In this document: positions 22,850 to 33,321 of the stretch, one piece after another | Layout of the letters: each line of letters starts with the position of its first letter | Position numbering within the stretch: position 1 is the stretch's first letter | Assembly: GCF_040802235.1 (NCBI RefSeq) | Contig: NC_133156.1 | Span: 139,421,173-139,485,172 of the forward strand | Source of the DNA: Manis javanica | Lineage: Eukaryota; Chordata; Mammalia; Pholidota; Manidae | Length of the DNA: 64,000 nucleotides | Direction: 5' to 3' | Program-made: the position numbers and the translations under genes | Notes under the pieces: model-generated | What the model saw: the letters and a program-made list of their open reading frames with translations, nothing else | Told to the model about the DNA's origin: nothing | Database searches by the model: none

Positions 22850-25187
22850 GTATGGATGGCAAAGGGGGTGAACGGGAGATGCGGAGTTTCAAGGGGTGAT
22901 TTGGTTAAGTAGGGTTTTGTCTTCAGGAGAGAGAAAAAAAGGATTGTAAAAAATGGATCAAGGATTGGGGGCTGGGATGGAACAGGTTGTGTAAGAAGCG
23001 GAAGAGAGACCCTTTGTCCTGGGAACAGAGGGTGTCTTGTGATAAGGCTAAAACCACAAGGGCAGACAGATTGTTGTCTGGTGTGTCTTCTGATAGGGCA
23101 ACTGACCCGGCTACTCTGTAGGCTTTGTTGTTACCTCTTGCAATGGGGGAGTCATCCTTTTGATGTGATTTGCAGTGGACTATGCCTAGTCAGTGTGGGA
23201 GTTGTGAAGCCTCTAGAAGTTTAGTAATTAAGGCTGAATTAGTGATGGAATTTCCTTTTGAGGTGAGGAGGCCTCGTTCTTTCCATACTGCCACGTGAGA
23301 CAAGAGAATGTGGAATACATATTTGGAGTCAGTGTACAGTGTGAGAGACGTGTCCTGGGCCAGAGTGCAAGCTCTGGTGGCTGCAATGAGTTCGGCCTGT
23401 TGATTGGTTGTACCGGGGGGTAGGGCTCGTGCCTCAATGACGTCTTCGAGTGAGACTACTTCGTATCCTGCGTAGTGGGTGCCCTCATGTTTAAAGGAGG
23501 ACCCATCAGTAAACCAGATGAGGTCAGAGTGTGAGAAGGCTCCTTCAGAGATCGTGGAGTGGCACAGAAGGAAGTTGTGAAGGGCTTCCAGGCAATCATG
23601 TGAGGGAGTATGAGGAGAGTAGGGTAGAGGAAGAAGAGTGGCCAGATTCAGGGGCAGGCAAGGGAGGAAAGAAATGTATGGATTTTGGAGGAAAGAGTAG
23701 GACTCCTAGAGCTTGACTGGACCTCTCATGAATGCATAATGAGAAGGGCTTCGACAAATCAGGATGATGGAGAGCTGGGGCTTCCACAAGGGCTTGACGG
23801 AGCTTAATGAAGGAGTGTCGGGGTGAGGATGATAATGGTTCTTCAGGGGGGCCCTTGCTGAGGTCATACAGGGGTCTTGCCAACAGGGAGAAGTTAGGGA
23901 TCCACGCTCTAAAATACCCAGCCAGGCCTAGAAAGGAAAGGATTTCTGTCTTGGTTTTGGGAATGGGCAGGTCAGAGAGGAGCCATTTTCTGTCTAAGGT
24001 AATGGACTTTCTTTGTTGAGATAGAAGGAATCCGAGGTAAGTGACAGGAGGGGAAGAGATTTGAGCTTTGACTGGGGATACCCAGTAACCTCTGGAAGCT
24101 AGAAGGTTAAGTAGGGAGGCAGTGTCAAGGTGAGACTGTTCCCACGAGGGACTTCAGAGTAGAAGATTGTCCACATATGGTAATAAGGTGGACTCGGAGT
24201 GATCATGATGAAACTGTTTGAGGTCCTGAGCTAGGATCTGTCCAAAAATATGGGGACTATCTCAGAAGACTTGTGGCAAAACTGTCCAAGTGAGTTGTTC
24301 AGAATGTCTTGTGTATGGGTCCGTCCAGGTGAAGGTGAAAAAATCTTGGGAGGAGGGGTCCAGAGGAATAGAAAAAAATGTGTCCTTGAGATCTAAGACT
24401 GAGAAGTGGGATGCCAAGGCAGGGATCTGTGATAAAAGGGTGTATGGATTTGGAACTAAGGGATGGATAGGGACAACGGCCATGTTAATGAGGCGAAGGT
24501 CTTGGACAAGGCAGAAAGATCTATTGGTTTTTTTTTTTAACAGCTAATATGGGGGTATTAAACAGGGAGTGAGTGGGTCTGAGGTAATTTTTGTTTAAGA
24601 GATCTTGGATGATGGGTTGGAGGCTTATGAGGGCTGAAGTGGTTAGGGGGTATTGGGCCTGACAGATATACTGAGAGGGGTCACGTAATTTGATAGAGGC
24701 AGGAGGACATAGAGCCACAGAGGGGCTTGTAATGTCCCAAACTTTGTGATTTACAGGGTGTATGAGGGCAGAACCGGAGCTTTCATTGGGTAGAGGGGGG
24801 TCGTCGGCTATGAGGGCCATCAGAAAGGGAGTACTGGGGGCTGTGGGAGTGGATATAGTTATGGAAACATGGAGGAGAGAAAGGATGTCCCATCCTAGTA
24901 AAGGGATGGGACACTGGGGCATAACCAGGAAGGAGTGGGAGAAAGGTATGGGATTGTCTTGGATTATGCATAAAAGAGGTGGGGGTATTTAATGGGAAAA
25001 TCTGTTTACCTCCTACCCTGACTATAGGAGTAATGGCAAGCATGGTAGGGCCCCGGTATTCTCACAAGACTAAGAAGGTGGCTCCTGTATCTAGGAGGAA
25101 GGAGATGGGGCAACCGTCTACTATTAAAGTAACCCTGGGCTCCTGTTTGGTGATGGAAATGGTCGGGCAAGAAGCCCCCGGGTCCTG
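22850..25187 (-). pseudogene. pol: pro-pol remnant lacking the integrase core
   Basis: The product would be the protease, reverse transcriptase, RNase H and integrase polyprotein. Protease lies directly after the gag stop in the same frame and shows LLDTGA near 25080-25097, then a stop. Reverse transcriptase starts near 24680 (QYPLTTSALISLQPIIQDLL), has motif A (FSVLDLKDTFFSIPLD, about 24365-24412), and the catalytic box at 24166-24177 reads YVDN, not the usual YVDD. Thumb/connection lies near 23880-23600. RNase H spans about 23480-23090, with LYTDSKYVF at 23316-23342; its late catalytic Asp position reads Tyr (NKAYR). A Leu/His-rich piece at 23020-22905 looks like the integrase N-terminal zinc region. 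The env start follows at 22842, so the roughly 1-kb integrase core is deleted. Multiple stops and frame changes. Confidence 0.85.
25080..25091 (-). other. Protease active-site motif DTGA
   Basis: On the minus strand GATACAGGAGCC encodes Asp-Thr-Gly-Ala, the catalytic motif of retroviral aspartic proteases, preceded by two Leu. A TGA stop follows seven codons later. Confidence 0.85.
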
Positions 25188-26201
25188 TCAATCTTCTTCT
25201 GCCAGCCCCACTATGGCAGGCTTAGGATGGGAGTTGTTCATCCAGCCTCCCCTTCGGGTGGTTGGGCAATCAGACCCCCAGTGGCCCTTTTTGTGGCATC
25301 TGGGGCATGGGGTGGTAGGAGATCTGGGGGAGGGGCACGCCCTTGACCATGTCCCTCTTTTCCCCACTTGAAACAAGCTCCTGGGGGGGGGGGCTTGTTT
25401 GTAGAGGGGCGCCCAGGTTGTGGTTTTATCAGCTGGGCCAACATTTGGAAATTGGCCTGATCAGCCTTTTGTTTACGGCGTTCTTTCTCCTCCTCCTGGT
25501 TATGGAAGACTTTAAAGGCCACTGTTAGGATCTCAGTCTGTGGGGTAGCAGGGCCCTGTTCTAACTTTTTGAGTTTAGCTTTAATGTCAGGGTAGCTTTG
25601 AGCTAGGAAGTATGTCATAAGGACATGTCTTCCATCAGGTGTTTCTGGGTCCAGGCTGGTATACTGCAATAGGGCTTGAGTGAGTCTGTCTAAGAACTCG
25701 GAGGGGGTTTCGTCTCTCTTTTGAATTATGTCTTGGAGCTTTTGAAAATTGACTACTTTACGAGCTGCCTTTTTCAGACCTGCTATTAAGCAGGAGGCAA
25801 AAATATCTTGAAAGCGGAGACCCACGGCAGTGTTATAATCCCAGTGTGGGTCTTGTTCGGGGACAGCAGTGGGGCCAGCAGGATAGGTGGGGTCAGTCTT
25901 GTGGGTTTCAGTAGCGTGCGTTTGGGTGAAGTTCCAAACTCGTCTATGCTCTTCAGGGAGGAGAGTATTGGCCAGGAGCATGAAAAATGTCATGATGTGT
26001 GAGGCTGTAAGACTGGAGGGTCCATTGAAATTCCCTGATGTATGTCGTGGGATCAGTGGAAAAGGAACCTAGGCATTTCTCTAGTTGGGCTAAATCTCCT
26101 AAGGAGAAAAGGACGTGCACGCTCATGATGCCTTTGGATCCTGCTACCTCCCGGAGGGGGGCGATAATTTTGGGAGGCCCTCGGGACCGAGTCTGAGAGG
26201 G

Positions 26202-26370
26202 ACTGAAGGGTTCTGGCTCAGTCTATGGGGGAGAAACAGGTGATGAGGGCAAAGACGGAGGAGGCCTGGGGACCTAGTTAAAGGGGGGCTGAAAGGCTCA
26301 GGCTCAATCTGCGGGGGAGGGGCAGGTGAGGGGGATGAAGGTGGAGGAGGTGAGATGGGGGAGAAGATGG
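26202..26370 (-). repeat. Direct duplication in the gag Pro-rich region, about 86-bp offset
   Basis: The segment beginning near 26203 (plus strand CTGAAGGGTTCTGGCTCAGT) recurs in diverged form near 26289 (CTGAAAGGCTCAGGCTCAAT). The offset is not a multiple of three, so either the duplication or later indels changed the frame. Confidence 0.6.
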
Positions 26371-26388
26371 TGGGGGAGGAAGGGAGAA

Positions 26389-26550
26389 GGGCTGTTGTAG
26401 GAGAAGAAGGGGAAGGGAGTGAAGGGGAGGCTTCTGCGGGGGTGGAGGCAGCTGCCACTGGCGGGGTGGTGGTGGAGGAAGGGGGAGGGGCTGTTGTAGG
26501 AGAGGAGTGGGAAGGAGGTGGGCGGGAGGCTTCTGCGGGAGTGAGGGCTT
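26389..26550 (-). repeat. Direct duplication in the gag Pro-rich region, 99-bp offset
   Basis: GCTGTTGTAGGAGA occurs at 26391 and at 26490, followed in both by a similar purine-rich stretch ending GAGGCTTCTGCGGG. The 99-bp offset equals 33 codons and keeps the frame, which explains the repeated Pro/Ala/Ser pattern. Confidence 0.75.
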
Positions 26551-26847
26551 GCAGGCTAGGAGAACTTGGGGAGAGGCGGAGGGGCGGGAGGAGGTGGCGG
26601 AAAGCTTCGATATAGGGAATCTCCTTCCATTTTTTCAGGCGCTGGCAGTAGTTAAAGAGATCGTGAGTGATGTTAGGACCAAGAGTTCCCCCTGCAGGCC
26701 ATTGTCTAGGGGGTATGTCGGCCAATCTTGGGACCAGTATTTACGGAGAAGTTTTGGTTTTATATCAGGTGTCAGGGAGAGGGTAGTTAGATGCTTGAGC
26801 AGGCATTCAAGAGGTGAATCCTTAGGGAGGGATGAGGAGCCTCCCAT

Positions 26848-27432
26848 GGCTAAAGGACAGAGAAAGAGACAAACAGGGGAAGATGGATGGAGATCTTCGG
26901 ACTGGGAGCAGACCGCAAGGAGACAAAGGGCGTCCCCGATGATCCTTGGTGGTCTGCGGAAACTCGTATACGAGTCTGAATTTCTTAGGAAGTGTGGGTC
27001 GTCACCCAGACTTCTCTAAGAAGGCAGAGTGCCGGAGTCACGAGGTACCTAGTACTAGGAATTTTCGGCGGACGGAACAGATTTCGGAGGACGGAACGAA
27101 AGGAGGAGGGGGGAATAAAGGGAGCGTTCTCATCCGCAAAGGAGTCACCTCGTTTATGGCTGTTGGAGGAGGGGCCTGAGGGTCTGCCGCAGCCGTGAAG
27201 GCCTGAGGCGGGGAGAGTTCCCTCCTCGTCCCTGAGCGTCAGGGCCTTGCCGGACGATCACGGTCAATGGCGCTGTGATAGCTCGGGGAAAAGCGGCCCG
27301 CTCCAGGGGGAAAACTTACCCAAAGGCCAAAGAGGAGTGGTGAGTGTGAGGAGCACCAGCGCCGGAAAAAGAGGACAAGGCAAGCTGCTGCTGGTGTACG
27401 GGGAAGACGGGGCCCAGTTGGGGTGTCCCGTC
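26848..27432 (-). other. Proviral 5' leader
   Basis: About 585 bp between the primer-binding site and the gag start. GC-rich compared with the flanking host DNA. This is where packaging signals and the splice donor would lie; I cannot assign them by eye. Confidence 0.6.
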
Positions 27433-27450
27433 TCCCAGGTTTCAGCACCA
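27433..27450 (-). other. Primer-binding site, tRNA-Phe-like
   Basis: On the minus strand TGGTGCTGAAACCTGGGA follows the 5' LTR by one base. From knowledge of tRNA 3' ends it matches the complement of tRNA-Phe at 16 of 18 positions, the two differences being C to T. HERV-F-type class I elements use this primer. Confidence 0.75.
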
Positions 27451-27451
27451 A

Positions 27452-27645
27452 AGAAAGGAAAGGAGCGACACACAACAGCAATTCACTGGAGAATTCCGCT
27501 TTATTAGGGAAAGGTGCTGGGTTATATAGGAAGGGGCATGAGCTGATTGAGGTGTCACTTCTATGGGGCTGGTGGCTATTGGCTAGGTGCTGGGATTGGG
27601 GGGGGCGAGAGGTGAGTTCGCCATCTTATGGGTGGGGGCCCTTTA
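27452..27645 (-). repeat. 5' LTR of the class I provirus (194 bp)
   Basis: Direct repeat of 20644-20835 with the same CCAAT, TATATAA (27522-27528) and AATAAA (27500-27505) arrangement. The terminal TG has become TA and the terminal CA has become CT, judged against the other copy. One G-run region (27598-27620) carries a small indel. Confidence 0.9.
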
Positions 27646-27650
27646 GCCAC
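27646..27650 (+). repeat. Provirus target-site duplication, right (gccac)
   Basis: Matches gccac at 20639-20643, confirming a single integration event for the whole provirus. Confidence 0.8.
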
Positions 27651-27654
27651 CATC

Positions 27655-28235
27655 TTTAAGCATCAGGAAAAAAAGATGTTGAAAAATATAGCAGATGGAT
27701 AAATGAATTATAATATGACAGCACTGTAGTGTATTACAGAATGAATTGGAGATATGCCAGCTGACTAGGAGGTGTAGTAAGTTCAAAAGATAAAATGCAG
27801 AAATGTGCTCTTAGTAGGATCCCATCACAAAAAAAAGGAAGAGAAAACTTGTAAATATGTTTACATATGTATGTGTCTAAATGTTTGTATGCATGTATAT
27901 GATGTATACATGTCTACATGCACATTCATATATATTTGCATGTAGTTATATGGAAAAAAGTACCAAAGTATACACACCAGGTTGTTAGCAGTTTACCTAG
28001 GGAAGTAGACAGAAGGGGCAACACAGAGGGAGGGGAAAGGGTAGAAAGAAAAAGAAAGAGTAGACTGAACCAAAACAGCATGATTCTGTTGGGGTAAAAT
28101 TTTACATATGTGTTCACACACTTATGAAAAAGAGATGTCTGTAGACTTAGAGGGTCAGCTTTGGAATATTTAAAGCAAAATTGCAGAGCAAAGTGCCCAG
28201 TATGATTCACTTTTGTTATTTATTTTTCAAGATGG
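27655..28235 (+). mobile_element. Probable old L1 3' UTR fragment
   Basis: Phrases such as GGATCCCATCACAAAAAAA, and a later ATACACACCAGGTTGTTAGCAG segment followed by a purine-rich tail, resemble L1M-type 3' ends. Diverged, with a TG/TA-rich patch at 27860-27945. Confidence 0.45.
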
Positions 28236-28239
28236 TCTT

Positions 28240-28910
28240 ATTTTTTTTTTAGAATAATAATACTTTCGTATCAAAATATATTAAAGAGTAGAGAAGCAGA
28301 AGGGGATAAATCAAGATTATCTATAACCCAACAATCAGCACTATGGCCATCAAGTTCTTAAAGCATATCTTCCCTGGTTTTGTTATAAAGGAAAACGTGA
28401 TCATGTGTACTATACTATAATCTTCCTTCATTGGGTCAAAATGAATCATCAGTGACACTTGGTCAGGTGTATCCTCCTCGCTGGCTGTCCTTGGATCCCT
28501 GGAGGCTAGGAATCTCAAGCACTTTCTCCTTCAGCTCCTATTCTCCATGGTCCTTCCCCAGCCTCTGCTGGAAGCCCGCCTCCCCCTCACTAGGCGAGAC
28601 CTGGGCTGACAGGCTGGCCTGAAACTCAGCTACTTTTTGTGTCTCCCACCCAGCCCCTAGCCCCGGGAGCAGCAAGGAAATTTTAGGCCTCATTCATGTC
28701 CCTCCAGAAGCACGATCAACTCAGCAAATGAAATCTGGGCCCACTGTGTCTCCTAGTTTACACAGGGGTGCCCCCAGGTTCATGAGGGAGCAGCTTGCAA
28801 GAGAATCTCTCCAGAGCTCCAAACGTAAACTTGGAGCAAAAGCCTCACGCTCTCAGCATCTCCTCAACTTCTCCGACACCTCTCCTTCCTCTGGATTCTC
28901 TCCAGGTGTG
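28240..28910. other. Nothing recognised
   Basis: No supported gene or repeat. The N-terminal half of the ORF at 28728-29279 lies here and has no domain; its C-terminal half is L1. Confidence 0.4.
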
Positions 28911-28914
28911 ATCA

Positions 28915-29690
28915 ATATGCTACAGAGAAAAGGGAGCCCTGTGCCCTCTTGGTGGGAATGTATTCTGGTGCAGCCACTATGGAAAACAGTATGGAGGTTC
29001 CACACAAAATTAAAAATAGAGCTACCATACGATCCAGCAATTCCACTTCTGAGTATATACCTCAGGGAAACGAAATCACTGTCCCAAAGAGATGTCCGTA
29101 TCCCCGTGTTCAGTGCAGCATTGTTCATAATAGCCAAGATATGGAGACAACCTAAATGCCCATTGGCTGATGAATGGATAAAGAAAATGTGGTATATACA
29201 TAAAATGGAATATTCTTTAGTTTTAAAAAAGAAGAAAATCCTGCCTTTTGTGACAATATGGATGACTCTAGTGAAATAAGCCAGATGCAGAAAATCAAAT
29301 ACTGCATGATCTCACTCACATGTGAAATCTAAAATAGAGTGGAATGGTGGTTGCCAAGAGCTGGGGAAGGGAGAAATGGGGAGGTGTTGGTCAAGGGGTA
29401 CAGAGTTTAAATTATGCAAGATGAATAGGTTCTGGAGATCAAATGTACAACAATGTGACTAGTTAAAAATACTGTATTGCATATTTGAAATTTGCTAGGA
29501 GGGTAGATCTTAAATGGTCTCACCACACCCACACAAAAAGAAATTATGTGAAGTGATGGATGTGTTAATTACCTTGACTGTGATGATCATTTCACAATGT
29601 ATGCATATCAAATAATCAGTTGTATGTCTTAAATATATACAAATTTTAATTGTCAATTATTCCTCAATAAAGCTAGGGGTGGGGACATGA
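28915..29690 (+). mobile_element. L1 LINE, ORF2 C-terminus and 3' UTR
   Basis: A 5'-truncated sense L1. The ORF2 C-terminal region is recognisable at 28945-29280 (TGGTGGGAATG, GCAGCACTATT-type and CCTAAATGCCCATTGGCTGA phrases). The 3' UTR follows and ends with CAATAAAGCTAGGGG near 29690. No long A tail is left. It is a moderately old copy. Confidence 0.85.
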
Positions 29691-29694
29691 TACA

Positions 29695-31710
29695 TATCTT
29701 ATTCCCATCCTCTTCGGGCCTTTCTTCTCCCTCTTCTCCTCACAACCACTCAGGAACAAAAGGGCTCCGTTTCTAACCTTAATATGTCAGTTTGGGAATC
29801 CTCTCTCGGCAAAATCCAGCTTTCAAGCCTGTGGTTTGACATCAAGAACCTATTTTGAATGTCAGAAGGTGCAGAAGAAGAAGCACATTATTTTTATGCC
29901 CTAATATTACTTCCATTTCACAAAGAAATAGCCTTTCAGTCATGGCTAATACCTTTAACTTTCTCTAAACTTATTATCGGTTGTATTACAACCTAACAGG
30001 TAACATGGGCTACACTACAAAGTGTTATAAGCAGAAAAATAACTTCTGCCCTCCAAGAGAGAACATAGAAAGTTCCAAGTAGGCAGATACACTCCCTAAA
30101 CACAGATCAGTGGGTAGAAGTTAAATCTAAAAGATGTAATCAAAGTGGTCAGGGTCATTGAATGACATTTCTGGATAAGCTGTATTTTCAAAATGATGAC
30201 GGATGGGCCAATGGCTTCACAGCCACGAAGGGGCATGAAGTGGGGCAGGACAGGACCGGCAGGGGAAGGGCAGTGGCAAGCTGAAGGCCCAGGTCACCAC
30301 ACACGCCAGGGAGCCCAGAGCAGGCTCCAAACTGGAGCGTGGCACCCAGAGGCCTGAGCTGAGCAGTGAGGGGTAGGTCTGAACTTGGATAAGCTGAGGC
30401 CAGAAAGTCAACAGCCAAGAGTCCTAGTTAAGCAGGGTGGCAGAGGTCAGCAGAGTACATGAGGTTGGAACCGAGCACGGAGAACTGGTAAACACAAGAA
30501 GGCAGGCCCACAGTGCCCAGCACAAGGTGGGCCCTCTAAGGTGGACTGACTGTGGTCTATCCTTTACCTTGTTCAATACAACCTTCCCAGTCTGGGCTGA
30601 CAAGGGCTGAGAGGCAGGTGTTACACACCATACCAAGGACAGGCCCTCAAGCTGTTAGCAACTGAAGCAAATCTCTGGTGAAATTGCTAATCTCTGGGGA
30701 AGGTTCCAGTAAGGAACTAGAGAATTCACAGGAGAGTCACAGGAACAAGTGAGAATCTGCCTTTGAAATGACATGGGGCCGGACACCAGAGATGCCCTAT
30801 CCCTGCCAGAGCCTTCCTCTCCGGCAACCGTATGGATCAGGAGCAAGGGAATCATGACTGCATTTGAAGGGTCCCTCTGAGCTACAAAAGCTTTCCCTTC
30901 CTGGGACTAGAAACAAAGTTAGAGGGTAGAATGTTCCTGCAATGCAATGCTAGGGTAGTGAGAAAAGGTACAGTGATGTCACAGGTGCAAAGATTCTGAA
31001 TTAAATGCCATTCCAACAGGTCTCTACTAAGTATGGAAAGAAACACACTGTAGAACCAGATGGTACTCAGAAATTCTAAGCCAGTGAATATAATGGCCAT
31101 TCTAAAAAAGCTAGTTCCTAGCAATAGCTGGTGTCTGGCCAACATTCTCAGCTGGAAATTATAAACTCAATTTATTTGGAGACATCTAAGGCCTCAGGGC
31201 AGAATATGATGAGTCCAATCAGTGCTGAGATCCGTGCTACAATTATTTCCAGAATACATCACCTCCAGGCCGTTCTCACCACCTGGGCTTGCATGCAAGC
31301 CCTAAGGACCTTACCTGAGTCACTACAACAGCTCCCACATAGCCTGGCTGTGCAGAGCTCATGCCTCCACCCCCCTCTCCAGATGGGTGCCACAATGCAC
31401 TCTTTGTTAATACTCCAGGAGCCACTCTGACATAGGGAACTGAACAATGGATTTGCTGGGGATTCGCTCTCCTTGTATGTCCTGGAAGCCCCTGTTGGTC
31501 CCATGTGGGTGGATCTATGTCCAAGTACTAATGCCCACCAGGGGGAGAAGGAGATGGAGAAATGCACAGAGTTTTATAGAAAACCAGATCACTTACACAC
31601 CCTGCTTTGGCCTGTTGCTAACTGCCCTGGAGCTCACATTTGGCCCCAGTCAGGAGGAGAGTGTTGCAGGGGGTGTTCATTAAAGTTCCTCCCTCCCCTC
31701 CTTCATCATG
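29695..31710. other. Nothing recognised
   Basis: Somewhat GC-richer than neighbouring sequence around 30200-30650 and 31250-31560. Overlapping ORFs on both strands have no domains. No gene supported. Confidence 0.4.
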
Positions 31711-31714
31711 CAAA

Positions 31715-31830
31715 AAGTTATTCATTATTTCATCCCTCTATACCTGCATCCATCCATTCACATAATAAACTCAGTGAGCACCAAATATGGTGCTGGCCCC
31801 AACCCAGAAGCTGAAGATAGAACAGTGAGT
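31715..31830 (+). repeat. Ancient interspersed repeat (L2-like 3' phrase)
   Basis: CATCCATTCACATAATAAAC followed by GAGCACCAAATATGGTGCTGG resembles the 'attcaacaaatatttattgagcacctactatgtgccagg' type phrase common in ancient mammalian repeats. The family is not certain. Confidence 0.35.
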
Positions 31831-32234
31831 AAATACTGGAGAAACTGAATTTAACTTCAGGTCACATGACCTACACATTTCTCAGCAGAGCAAATCTCTA
31901 AACACTTTAAACACAAAAAATGTTGGAAATAGAAGGAAAGAATATTTCATACTTGACCTGCATCAAAGCCTCATATCTGCAGAATTCTCTTGAGCGAGAC
32001 GTGCTGAGGGGTCTGGTTTTCAATATTGACTCTTGCCTTTGACATCACAAACTTGTCCCTGGTTTCCCCTGGTCTAACATCAGGGTCCCCTGGGAGAACC
32101 CAGGATGGGGGCCACTCACACCCTCCAGCTCTCTTGGGCAGGTCCTGGGGTTGCCTGCTCCAGAGCATTCCCTTGTTACACACAAAGTATCACCCCGGGG
32201 TCACAGCTGAGTATCACCAACTTCTACACCAGTC

Positions 32235-32360
32235 CTCCTGCCCCAAGGAGAGGAAAGAGCTTTGGACTTGAGCAGACCTGGGTTCTGGTCCCCATTCAGT
32301 CACTCACCAGCTGGGTGGCTTTAGATAAGTTGATTCTCATTGTTGAACCTCTGAAAAGAG
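32235..32360 (+). repeat. MIR SINE
   Basis: Shows the forward MIR order: GAGCTTTGGACTTGAGCAGA, CTGGGTTCTGG, CAGTCACTCACCAGCTGG, then a degenerate GGCTTTAGATAAGTTGATT. The tail end is lost. Confidence 0.75.
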
Positions 32361-32394
32361 CATTTAAAAAATTGTCCCTAACACATACAGTTTA

Positions 32395-32560
32395 CCCTGC
32401 GCAAAGCACGACCTAACTTCCTCACACACATGACCTGACTCCAGGCTCACAGCAACCCCTCGAGGTGCGTGCACTTGCTGTCACCACTTTGCAGGCCAGG
32501 AGAGAGCTAAGTGGCAGGGTCAGGATGGAAACCCAGGCAGTCTTTCTCCAGAACCCTTGC
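32395..32560 (-). repeat. Possible MIR SINE, reverse
   Basis: GGCCAGGAGAGAGCTAAGTG, GGCAGGGTCAGGATGGAAAC and CCCAGGCAGTCTTTCTCCAGA resemble a diverged reverse MIR. Confidence 0.4.
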
Positions 32561-32564
32561 TCTC

Positions 32565-33315
32565 ACAAACTCTGATTCACTGGTGTGTCGACCAACACCA
32601 GGCTTCAGGTAAAGGACGCAAAGATACCCACCAGCATGCCTGTTTCTTGCATGCTGTCCTCTTCCGCCGCCTGCTACAGCCAGCTGACTAGCCCAAATTA
32701 ACTTTCCAGGTCTGGGTCACCCTTCAGGATCAAACACATACCCAGATGTGAGTCTGAGGCACAAAATTATTGACAAATATGCCTTTATTCTTAACTTCAA
32801 ACACAGAGCTTATTGCCTCTTTTATGGGACATGAAAAATAAAGATGGCCTCTTTGCCTGCTGAGTGTATTCTACTACTTTGAGACAGGTATTCAAAAGTA
32901 AGTAAAAATTATTGCTTTCATTATAAGTATTCCCTCCAGCTCCTAAACTCTATGATTCAATGCTGAGCATTGTACATGAGTGCCAGAAAGAATGGCTTCT
33001 TGCCATTTCCCCGGGTGAAAAGTTCAGTCCTAGGATCTCCCGGGGTTGTGACTGCCAGCCATTGCCGTGAAGGATTGCCTTGCAGGCTAATGTTGGCGCA
33101 TTATGCCATGGCAGTGGGTAATGACACACAGTCACGCCTGAATCAGGAGAATCAGTTCCTTCAAGAAAAAAGAAACAAAAAGAGAATCAGTGGCTGCAAT
33201 TGCCAGCTCAGATGAACCTCTTTAGGGTCACTCAAAATCAGGAGAGCTCAGAAAAGCCAAACGGTGAATTCTTGTATTTCCATTCAACAATCCTCTAAAT
33301 GGTAGTTAGTCTACT
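32565..33315. other. Nothing recognised
   Basis: No supported gene or repeat. Confidence 0.4.
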
Positions 33316-33321
33316 GAGAGA

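Larger units (their letters stand above)
25188..26847 (-). pseudogene. gag: gag remnant (matrix, Pro-rich, capsid, nucleocapsid)
   Basis: The product would be the virion core polyprotein. The start at 26847 gives MGGSSS, with Gly-2 and Ser-6 as in N-myristoylated matrix proteins. Matrix sequence continues into a second frame (about 26725-26560), so there is a frameshift. A Pro/Ser/Thr-rich p12-like region follows (about 26560-26150) and contains two direct duplications. Capsid starts near 26150 in another frame and carries the major homology region near 25690-25740 (QKRDETPSEFLDRL). Two nucleocapsid knuckles are visible: the second is intact CCHC (CPRCHKKGHWGSDC, 25266-25307), while the first is split between frames around 25360. 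The frame closes with TGA at 25188-25190, and protease continues in the same frame. Confidence 0.88.
20644..27645 (-). mobile_element. Class I endogenous retrovirus provirus, near full length
   Basis: A 7.0-kb gammaretrovirus-like provirus on the minus strand, in the order 5' LTR, tRNA-Phe-like primer site, gag, pro-pol, env, polypurine tract, 3' LTR, with gccac on both sides. Gag has a Gly-2 myristoylation-type start, a Pro-rich region, a capsid major homology region and CCHC knuckles. Pol has protease, reverse transcriptase and RNase H, but the integrase core is gone. Env keeps a signal peptide, CXXC and CX6CC motifs. Every gene has stops or frameshifts. The two LTRs differ at only about 6-9 places, three or four of them C/T or G/A changes, so the insertion is fairly recent for a fixed mammalian ERV. 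The primer site and protein motifs point towards the HERV-F/H-like side of class I; the family name in this species is unknown. Confidence 0.9.

Noticed and set aside
26144..26725. 193-codon Pro-rich ORF as a cellular gene
   Set aside because: It lies in the proviral gag, between matrix and capsid, on the coding strand of the provirus, and its N-terminus reads as matrix.
20744..27198. Many plus-strand ORFs over the provirus as antisense genes
   Set aside because: They are antisense shadows of the GC-rich minus-strand gag, pol and env and show no domain.
30188..30636. GC-richer patch as a CpG-island promoter
   Set aside because: GC is modestly higher but CpG dinucleotides are few, and no exon or TATA/CCAAT arrangement accompanies it.
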